Assembly (NCBI GenBank): GCA_964429355.1
Contig: CAYSCH010000292.1
Coordinates: forward strand, 1 to 12,189
From: JAAYAY01 sp964429355
Lineage (GTDB): Bacteria; Planctomycetota; Planctomycetia; Pirellulales; Thermoguttaceae
DNA: 12,189 nucleotides
Direction of reading: 5' to 3'
Every line of letters starts with the position of its first letter. The stretch's first letter is position 1. Under the pieces are notes generated by a model, which was given only the letters and a program-made list of their open reading frames with translations, did not search any database and was not told the origin of the DNA. This document shows positions 7,091 to 12,189 of this stretch, in pieces. A program made the translations under genes and the position numbers.

Positions 7091-8377
7091 ATGAGTGATA
7101 CTGCCAGGTTGGTCATTGGAGACCAGGAGTACGAGCTCCCGATTCGCGAGGGAACCGAAGGACAGCATGCCATCGACATATCGAAGCTCCTGACGCAGAC
7201 GGGGCATATCACGCTCGACGACGGATACGGTAACACGGGCGCGACGGAGAGCAAGGTGGCCTACGTGGATGGAGACAATGGGATTCTCCGCTACCGTGGC
7301 TACCCCATTGAGGAACTGGCCCAGCGCTGCGACTTCACGGAAACCGCCTACCTCCTGATTTACGGCGAATTGCCGAACGGTGACCAATTGGAGCAGTTTC
7401 GGGCCAACGTTCGCACCCACACCCTGCTTCACGAGGGTATGCGGCAGATCTTCGCGGGCTTTCCGCCGGATGCGCACCCCATGGCCATACTCAGCGCGGT
7501 GGTCGGCGCCCTGGCTATTTACTCGGGGGATACGATCAATGCACGAGATCCGAAGCAGCAGGAACTGGCCATTTACCGGATCCTGGCCAAAATGCCGACC
7601 ATCGCCGCCTTCAGTTACAAGCAATCGATCGGGCAGCCGTTCATCTATCCGGAGAACCGGCTCACCTACTGTCAGAATTTTCTGCAGATGATGTTTGCCG
7701 TACCCAGCGAGCGGTACGAAATGGATCCCGATTTCGTCGACGCGCTGAATCTACTCTTGATCCTGCACGCCGACCATGGCCAGAACTGCAGCACTTCGGC
7801 CGTGCGAATGGTCGGTTCCAGCACGGTGAATCTGTTTTCCAGCATTTCGGCGGGGATTTGTGCCCTGTGGGGGGCTCTGCATGGCGGGGCCAACGAAGCC
7901 TGCATCAACATGCTCGAAGAGATCCGTGCCGATAATGGCAATGTCGGCAAATACATCGACAGGGCCAAGGATCCCAACGACGGTTTCCGCTTGATGGGAT
8001 TTGGGCACCGGGTCTACAAGAACTACGATCCCCGGGCAACGATTATCAAAGAGGTCTGCCACAAGTTGTTGGCCAAGCAGAAGACGCCCGACCCCATGTT
8101 TCAGATCGCCCAGGAACTTGAAGAGGTGGCACTGAGCGATTCGTACTTCATTGAACGCAAGCTCTATCCGAATGTGGACTTCTATTCGGGTATCATCTAC
8201 CGGACGATGGGAATTCCGAAGAACATGTTCACCGTCCTGTTCGCGCTCGGGCGCCTGCCCGGCTGGATTGCCCATTGGCGTGAAATGCACATGGCACCCA
8301 CCCTGCGAATTCATCGTCCTCGGGATCTTTACACGGGGTACACCAAGCGAGAGTTCGTCCCGCTGATCAAGCGATAA
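7091..8377 (+). CDS. gltA: Citrate synthase, type II (hexameric, gram-negative form)
   Basis: Condenses acetyl-CoA with oxaloacetate to citrate, the entry step of the TCA cycle, in the cytoplasm. At 428 residues it matches the 427-residue E. coli enzyme almost end to end. Catalytic residues are visible as His264 in LHGGANE, His306 in GFGHRVYK and Asp363 in NVDFYSG; the E. coli residues are His264, His305 and Asp362. The extra N-terminal beta domain (LVIGDQEYELPI, about 7-18) is typical of the NADH-regulated type II class. Several positions of the E. coli NADH site, as I remember them, appear kept (His110, Thr111, Arg163, Lys167). The reactive Cys206 is Ser206 here, so the allosteric behaviour is uncertain. 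GAGGG lies about 7 bases before the ATG. The gene is probably its own unit, convergent with the DUF4105 gene. Confidence 0.97.
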   Translation: MSDTARLVIGDQEYELPIREGTEGQHAIDISKLLTQTGHITLDDGYGNTGATESKVAYVDGDNGILRYRGYPIEELAQRCDFTETAYLLIYGELPNGDQLEQFRANVRTHTLLHEGMRQIFAGFPPDAHPMAILSAVVGALAIYSGDTINARDPKQQELAIYRILAKMPTIAAFSYKQSIGQPFIYPENRLTYCQNFLQMMFAVPSERYEMDPDFVDALNLLLILHADHGQNCSTSAVRMVGSSTVNLFSSISAGICALWGALHGGANEACINMLEEIRADNGNVGKYIDRAKDPNDGFRLMGFGHRVYKNYDPRATIIKEVCHKLLAKQKTPDPMFQIAQELEEVALSDSYFIERKLYPNVDFYSGIIYRTMGIPKNMFTVLFALGRLPGWIAHWREMHMAPTLRIHRPRDLYTGYTKREFVPLIKR

Positions 8378-8389
8378 TACGTCGCGATT

Positions 8390-8432
8390 GTTCCGGCGGC
8401 AGGCATGTCTGGGTCCGACCGGCCGCGGGAAC
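8390..8432. terminator. Hairpin between convergent genes, possible two-way terminator
   Basis: GTTCCGGCGGC (8390-8400) and GCCGCGGGAAC (8422-8432) pair in 10 of 11 positions around a 21-base loop. It lies between the stops of citrate synthase and the DUF4105 gene, 12 bases after one and 14 before the other. There is no T-run on either strand, so this is not a classic intrinsic terminator. The position and stem length make a role in ending both transcripts plausible. Confidence 0.38.
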
Positions 8433-8445
8433 TACCGGGAACCGA

Positions 8446-9345
8446 TCAGTAACGCCGGATGGCTGCCGAGAAATCGGGTCGTTCGGCAAATTCGTACACC
8501 CTGCGATTGACTCGGGCAGTCTCTTTCGTGCGTTCGAAGGAACCGTTCTTCTCGATCATGTCCAGGTCGTAGACGAGCTTGTCGAAGTAGCCCGGCAGCA
8601 GCACACGGTAGTCGTACGGAACCGTGCCCGTCCCCAGACTGTTGATGTGGCGGACAATGTTAGTTGTGCAGTTGTTGGTGAACGTGTTGTAGAATTCAGG
8701 TTTCTCGGCCAGCTCGTTTACGCGGTGCATCATGTCGACAAACATGGCCCTCACCACATCCGGAGAAGCGTTGGCCCGGTAGACGTAGACCCCGTTGAGA
8801 TACTGGTCGGTACAGAGGCGGATCATGTCGCGTTCATCGGCAACGACGTACATCAGTTCAAACTGACGCATCACGCCCTTGGCCGGCGCGTATTCTTCCC
8901 CCTTCTCCTTGCGGATTTCGACGGAAACACCCACGTACTCATCACCCTCGAATCCGAAACTCACCGCCATATGGGCCAGGGCCGGCATTTCCAGGAACGG
9001 CACGACCACGAAGTCGAGGCTCCGGATCTTGTTCAGATCGAACGTCTTGTCGTAGTGGGCCACGTCGTAGTCTTCGGCCGTGCGGTACGTGCAATTTCGA
9101 ATGTTGCGGACGGTGACGAGGTTTCCGTTGAATTCCGCTCGAGAAAGGATCGCCAGATCAGGCGACCAATCCCGGTCGTTTGAAGGCACTATCCCTTTTG
9201 CCGTCTGCTTGGGCAGCTCGAGGACCGGCGCGACGACTTCGCCCACGCCGGTTGCCACCGGTTCCACCACCGGAACGCTCGCACAACCGCAGATGCTCAG
9301 CACGAGGGTGCCAAGCGCGAGGCACATGTCGGCGGGCAATCGCAT
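8446..9345 (-). CDS. DUF4105 (Lnb N-terminal-like) lipoprotein
   Basis: 299 residues. The N-terminus (MRLPADMCLALGTLVLSICG, then C21) looks like a lipoprotein signal with a slightly unusual lipobox (ICG-C), so the protein is probably membrane-anchored in the envelope. The remainder matches the DUF4105 pattern: RNCTYRTAEDYDVAHYDKTF (83-102), FVVVPF (112-117), LAHMAVSFGF (123-132), VSVEIRKEKGEEYAP (140-154), RQFELMYVVADERDMIRL (160-177) and FYNTFTNNCTTNIVRHIN (218-235). Conserved His125 and Cys226 could form a hydrolase-like dyad; that is inference, since the family's activity is not established to my knowledge. The ATG at 9345 has AAGGA 9 bases upstream and begins the signal sequence. An in-frame GTG 90 bases earlier would bury the signal. 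The gene converges on citrate synthase and has no evident partner. Confidence 0.83.
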   Translation of the reverse strand: MRLPADMCLALGTLVLSICGCASVPVVEPVATGVGEVVAPVLELPKQTAKGIVPSNDRDWSPDLAILSRAEFNGNLVTVRNIRNCTYRTAEDYDVAHYDKTFDLNKIRSLDFVVVPFLEMPALAHMAVSFGFEGDEYVGVSVEIRKEKGEEYAPAKGVMRQFELMYVVADERDMIRLCTDQYLNGVYVYRANASPDVVRAMFVDMMHRVNELAEKPEFYNTFTNNCTTNIVRHINSLGTGTVPYDYRVLLPGYFDKLVYDLDMIEKNGSFERTKETARVNRRVYEFAERPDFSAAIRRY

Positions 9346-9642
9346 GGTTGGCGTCCTTGGGAACGACAAATCCGCAAGATCTGAAGAGGGACCGGGAGAT
9401 GGAGTCACCTCCGGCCGGGAACGGACTGTAGGCAAACCGGGAACCTCCCGGCCTTGGCGACAGGTGCAGCCCCCAGGGTTTGGGAGCCAGTCCTCGTTTC
9501 AGGACGACCTCTCACTCGCTGACGACGGAGATTACGCCAAGAGCAGGAAAGGCCGCCAAAGGTCCCGCACCTGATACGCAGCCTCGGTTCCGCGGTAGAT
9601 AGCGAAAAATCTGCGGGAACGCAAGGCGAATCCAAGGGACGA
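9346..9642. other. Non-coding flank left of the insertion sequence
   Basis: This stretch joins the 5' side of the DUF4105 gene to the insertion sequence, so it should hold the DUF4105 promoter; I could not identify one. It contains several small inverted repeats: CCGGGA/TCCCGG with a 3-base loop (9437-9451), GTCCT/AGGAC (9490-9505), and an imperfect stem between GTTCC-AGAT and ATCT-GGAAC (9587-9620). No frame looks like a protein. Before the insertion, this was the gap separating the DUF4105 and methyltransferase genes. Confidence 0.45.
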
Positions 9643-9651
9643 CGCACGTTT
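9643..9651 (+). repeat. Target site duplication, left copy
   Basis: CGCACGTTT lies directly outside the left inverted repeat and is repeated exactly at 11388-11396 outside the right one. A 9-bp duplication fits the ISKra4 group as I remember it. Confidence 0.9.
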
Positions 9652-9670
9652 GGGTGCACGTCAGCTTTTG
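9652..9670 (+). repeat. Left terminal inverted repeat
   Basis: GGGTGCACGTCAGCTTTTG is identical over 19 bases to the reverse complement of 11369-11387. Similarity stops abruptly inside the element. Confidence 0.95.
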
Positions 9671-9784
9671 CGCGCGTTGGCGCGGAGCAAAAAAGGTCAA
9701 TAGGAGAATCTGGAGTTTCTGTGGTAAAGTGGCTGGCTCGGGGCAGCTTGGTGAAAAGGGAATACCTCAGAAAGGAGTTCGGCC

Positions 9785-10141
9785 ATGGATGGCGATGGGG
9801 AGCGACTGCGAAAGAAATTGGACGATTTGCTTCGGGAAGCCGCGGAGGTCTCGGTAGCCTTAGATCGAGCCAATGGCACCATTCAGGGGGTGCCGCATTA
9901 CTCGGTCATTGAAGCCCGTGCTCACGAACTGGGGCAGCAGTTGAGCCGGCAGATTCAAGAACGTCAGATGGCAGAGATCGTGGCGGCTCAGGTCACCAAG
10001 GGAACGTGTCCGGGGTGTGGCCGACGGCGGGACTTGATTCCTTTCAAACGCGCAGTGACTTCGATCGACGGGACCGTCACGTTGCAGGAACTGCAAGGCT
10101 ATTGCGAATCGTGTCGCAAGGCTTTTTTTCCCGTTGCGTGA
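9785..10141 (+). CDS. Transposase first frame (OrfA-like), zinc-ribbon region
   Basis: 118 residues. The N-terminal half is helical and charged (residues 5-65), followed by two CxxC pairs: Cys75/Cys78 in CPGCGRR and Cys107/Cys110 in CESCRK. These probably form a zinc ribbon for DNA binding at the inverted repeats. AAAGGAG (9771-9777) lies 7 bases before the ATG, a strong ribosome binding site. The frame ends AFFPVA-stop. The second frame, offset by +1, reads FFPLRETLGFG across the same bases, which continues the known family motif. The full transposase therefore needs both frames joined at the run GCTTTTTTTCCCG (10121-10133). Made alone, this short product could act as a DNA-binding regulator, as OrfA proteins do in other insertion sequences; that is inference. 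Confidence 0.85.
   Translation: MDGDGERLRKKLDDLLREAAEVSVALDRANGTIQGVPHYSVIEARAHELGQQLSRQIQERQMAEIVAAQVTKGTCPGCGRRRDLIPFKRAVTSIDGTVTLQELQGYCESCRKAFFPVA
10121..10133 (+). promoter_or_regulatory. Candidate recoding site joining the transposase frames
   Basis: The first frame reads GCT TTT TTT CCC GTT; the second frame is one base later. A ribosomal +1 step at CCC-G, or loss of one T from the T7 run by polymerase slippage, gives the same junction AFFPLRET. The first-frame stop (10139-10141) is two codons beyond the CCC. A mutation in this copy could equally explain the offset. Confidence 0.5.
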
Positions 10142-11378
10142 GACGCTGGGCTTTGGTACCCGGGAGCTGACACCGACCGTGATAACAAGGATCACGGTGC
10201 TGGCCGCCGAAACGCGTTCCTTTGAACGGGCGGAAAAGACCGCCTGCGATGGCGCCGGATTGAAGGTTTCGGCCAAGACGATCGAGCGCGTGGTGCACGA
10301 TGTAGGCCGCGAATTGGAGCAGCGACGCGATGCCCCTGTGAAGTTGGGCGAGGCGTTGGCGCGGCGTCCGGAGGAACCGCCCGAGCTGGCCGTGGTGGAG
10401 TGCGATGGAGGACGCATCCGGACACGCGAGCCTGGGCATGGGCCGGGGGTGCATCGCACGGGGGAAGGCTGGCGGGAAGACAAGAACGCTTGCCTGATTC
10501 GTGCGAAACGCCGCGTTTTTTCCGAGGATCCGCAGCCTGAGCCGCCTGCGTGTTTCTGCGATCCGAAGCACGTGGCGAAGATGGCGGAGACGGAGGCCCT
10601 CTCGGTGGCTGCGCCCTTGCCCAGCCAGCCAAAGCCGATCGAGCCGAGTGCTCAGCCCGACTTTCCTGCGGAGGATTGGCGACCCAAACGCCTTGTGCGG
10701 ACGGTGTTGTCCAGCATCGCCAAATCCGAACAGTTCGGTCGCCAGATGGCTCGTGAAGCCAAGCAGCGACGGTTCCATGAAGCCGCGGCGCGGGCATTCC
10801 TGGGCGACGGCCTGCCGTGGAACTGGTCGATCTGGAAGGAGCACTTCCGCGACTTCACACCGATCCTCGACTTCATCCACGCCCTGAGCTATCTGTTCGT
10901 GCTGGCCAAATCGCTGCACACGACGGCCGAGGATGCCTGGAGTCAATACCTGGTCTGGATGCAGGGTTGTTGGCAAGGCGAAGTCGCGCAGGTGCTGGAA
11001 GAACTCCGTCGCTGGCGGGGGCGCCTGGGTGTTCCGCCAGCCGATGCGCCCGAGCAGGACCCGCGGAAACTCTTGGCCAAGACCATCCTGTATCTGGAGC
11101 ACAACCAGTCACGGATGGACTATCCCAACTATCGCCGCCAGGGAATGCCGGTTACGACAGCCTGGATGGAATCGCTGGTCAAGGAGATCAACTATCGGGC
11201 CAAGGGAACCGAGATGTTCTGGAATGATCCTGAGGGTGCCGAGGCCATCCTCCAGGTCCGAGCCGCGGCCCTCTGCGACGACGACCGCCTGGTCCAGCAC
11301 CTAAAAACCCGGCCCGGGCAGCCCTTTGTTCGCCGCCCCAAGGCCCCTGCCTTTCCTGGTCGAAAACACAAAAGCTGA
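10134..11378 (+). CDS. Transposase second frame, ISKra4-type DDE catalytic region
   Basis: 414 residues counted from a nominal TTG at 10134. The real N-terminus is probably the first frame, fused at the T7-CCC-G site, giving about 530 residues in total. A helix-turn-helix-like segment is visible at about 44-60 (KVSAKTIERVVHDVGRE). Candidate catalytic acids are Asp91 in VVECDGGRIRTRE, Asp225 in FLGDGLPWNW or Asp246 in PILDFIHALSYL, and Glu346 in TTAWMESLVKEINYR, matching the family layout as I remember it. A Pro-rich insert (about 130-180) separates the first Asp from the rest. The reading frame is unbroken to a TGA (11376-11378) that lies inside the right inverted repeat, so the last codons are constrained by the element's end. 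No ribosome binding site precedes the TTG, which favours recoding. Confidence 0.87.
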   Translation: MRETLGFGTRELTPTVITRITVLAAETRSFERAEKTACDGAGLKVSAKTIERVVHDVGRELEQRRDAPVKLGEALARRPEEPPELAVVECDGGRIRTREPGHGPGVHRTGEGWREDKNACLIRAKRRVFSEDPQPEPPACFCDPKHVAKMAETEALSVAAPLPSQPKPIEPSAQPDFPAEDWRPKRLVRTVLSSIAKSEQFGRQMAREAKQRRFHEAAARAFLGDGLPWNWSIWKEHFRDFTPILDFIHALSYLFVLAKSLHTTAEDAWSQYLVWMQGCWQGEVAQVLEELRRWRGRLGVPPADAPEQDPRKLLAKTILYLEHNQSRMDYPNYRRQGMPVTTAWMESLVKEINYRAKGTEMFWNDPEGAEAILQVRAAALCDDDRLVQHLKTRPGQPFVRRPKAPAFPGRKHKS

Positions 11379-11387
11379 CGTGCACCC
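11369..11387 (-). repeat. Right terminal inverted repeat
   Basis: Exact 19-base reverse complement of the left end at 9652-9670. It contains the stop codon of the second transposase frame (11376-11378). Confidence 0.95.
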
Positions 11388-11396
11388 CGCACGTTT
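11388..11396 (+). repeat. Target site duplication, right copy
   Basis: CGCACGTTT, identical to 9643-9651. Its last base is the final base of the methyltransferase stop codon (TGA on the minus strand, 11398-11396). Confidence 0.9.
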
Positions 11397-12189
11397 CAGT
11401 TGGATTTTCGCCGGCCGATATAAATGAGCTTTGGGGAGGCGAACCACAGGCGGGGGAAGACACCCGTCGCCACCTGCAAATAGCGAAACAGCCGGTTCAC
11501 GCCGATGGCCGGCAGATCGGCCAGCAGTGCGATCCGCGGGTGTTTCCTGGAGAAGTCGGTCCCCCGCAAGGGTGGAGCCAGCGAGCATCCCCCCAGGTAG
11601 TCCGAGAACAGCGATTCTGTTCCGGCCGTTTCGTGGAGCTGCTGGAACTGGCGGAGCCGGATCGGAACGTGGCCGGCATAGACTTTCGGTCGGACAGTCT
11701 TGAGCACCCAGCCCTCTGGGCCGAACAGGTTCGGCACAATGCTGACGATCGTGCCTCCAGGCTTTACGAGTCCCACCAGGCGATTGACGATCGATGACAG
11801 GTCCTCGAAATGTTCGATCAGTCCGAAAGACGCGACGACGTCGAAGCCGTCGCCCGGCGGCGAGTACTGAAAGATGTCGGCGTTTACGATGGTGCCGTCT
11901 GTTCCCAGCAGTCGCAGGTTCTCCCGGGTTGTTTCGCAGGCCTTTGGCGCATAGTCGATCCCCGTCACCGAGAAACCGAACTCTGTCCGGAAGTAGTGAA
12001 GCCATTTTCCGGGGGCACACCCAATCTCGGCCAACGTCGTCTCCTGGCCCGTGGTTGGCAGGAATCGCCGGAATAATTGGTGTTCATCGGGAATCGCCGC
12101 GGCACGGATCGTCAGAGGTAACCGGCGTCCGGCCCAGAATCGCTCCCAGTATTCGGCCGGCAGCAGTTCCGTCGCGTCGTTTTCGAAGG
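11396..12189 (-). CDS. SAM-dependent class I methyltransferase, 5' end beyond window
   Basis: 263 residues are visible and the frame stays open to the right edge, so the start is off the window. Motif I is LAEIGCAPGKWLHYF (about 52-66), where the glycine-rich loop binds S-adenosylmethionine. An acidic strand end follows (VTGIDYAPKA), then DIFQYSP, then DVVASFGLIEHFED (the family's hydrophobic motif before an EHF/EHL pair), and LVKPGGTIVSIVPN (post-motif strand and loop). The fold is of the Methyltransf_11/23 type. The substrate is unknown; glycan, lipid and small-molecule acceptors are all possible. The C-terminal tail is conserved-looking up to YIGRRKSN and the stop. The insertion sequence begins 8 bases after the stop and leaves the coding region whole. 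A TTG at 12034 is in frame but lies after conserved upstream sequence, so it is not the start. Confidence 0.88.
   Translation of the reverse strand, partial: FENDATELLPAEYWERFWAGRRLPLTIRAAAIPDEHQLFRRFLPTTGQETTLAEIGCAPGKWLHYFRTEFGFSVTGIDYAPKACETTRENLRLLGTDGTIVNADIFQYSPPGDGFDVVASFGLIEHFEDLSSIVNRLVGLVKPGGTIVSIVPNLFGPEGWVLKTVRPKVYAGHVPIRLRQFQQLHETAGTESLFSDYLGGCSLAPPLRGTDFSRKHPRIALLADLPAIGVNRLFRYLQVATGVFPRLWFASPKLIYIGRRKSN

Larger units (their letters stand above)
9652..11387 (+). mobile_element. Complete insertion sequence, ISKra4-family-like, 1736 bp
   Basis: The element is bounded by identical 19-bp inverted repeats starting GGG and by a perfect 9-bp target duplication. It holds two overlapping transposase frames in the same orientation and nothing else. 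The family call rests on the encoded protein: a zinc-ribbon N-terminal part, an FFPL(R/D)E(T/A)LG junction motif, then a DDE-type catalytic part with ECDGGRIRTRE and GDGLPWNW. Identical ends, an intact duplication and unbroken catalytic codons suggest a recent and possibly active insertion. It sits between the DUF4105 gene and the 3' end of the methyltransferase gene, disrupting neither. Confidence 0.9.

Noticed and set aside
10077..11102. Minus-strand open frame of 341 codons inside the insertion sequence
   Set aside because: It lies antisense to the transposase catalytic region and has shadow-like composition and no start signal.
9652..11396. Hidden cargo, toxin-antitoxin or guide-RNA gene inside the insertion sequence
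   Set aside because: All sequence between the inverted repeats is accounted for by a 114-base leader and the two transposase frames.

Overview
The window is GC-rich, tightly packed bacterial chromosome. It most resembles a member of the Planctomycetota (Pirellulales-like). This rests on remembered resemblance: the SH3 protein with its conserved C-terminal module, the DUF4105 lipoprotein and the GH71/99-like secreted protein all look like planctomycete proteins. No rRNA or other marker confirms it. I see no tRNA, rRNA, CRISPR array, phage or defence gene, and no clear case for a new multi-gene system.

Layout. Positions 1-2113 (+) carry the threonine-to-glycine pair tdh (cut by the left edge) and kbl. 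Their stop and start codons share one base (TGATG). A short, apparently frame-broken reading frame follows kbl, with the same TGATG overlap. On the minus strand are a 134-residue protein with two membrane segments (2469-2873) and a secreted GH71/99-like protein (3218-4525). From 4849 on the plus strand come an exported double-SH3 protein, a CYTH (CyaB-like) protein 14 bases behind it, and then citrate synthase. Citrate synthase converges on a minus-strand DUF4105 lipoprotein gene (8446-9345), with a long hairpin in the gap between them.

The right part is a complete insertion sequence of 1736 bp (9652-11387). It has identical 19-bp terminal inverted repeats and a 9-bp target duplication. It carries a two-frame transposase of the ISKra4 type: a zinc-ribbon first frame, then a DDE catalytic second frame, linked at a T7-CCC-G site that needs a net +1 shift. 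It landed on the stop codon of a minus-strand SAM methyltransferase gene that runs off the right edge. The target duplication rebuilt that stop codon.

How the genes work together. Tdh and Kbl catalyse consecutive steps, so the link is direct. The acetyl-CoA made by Kbl could feed citrate synthase, but nothing shows co-regulation. The other genes look like independent housekeeping or envelope functions. The most informative structures are the insertion sequence with its decoding site and the broken frame after kbl.
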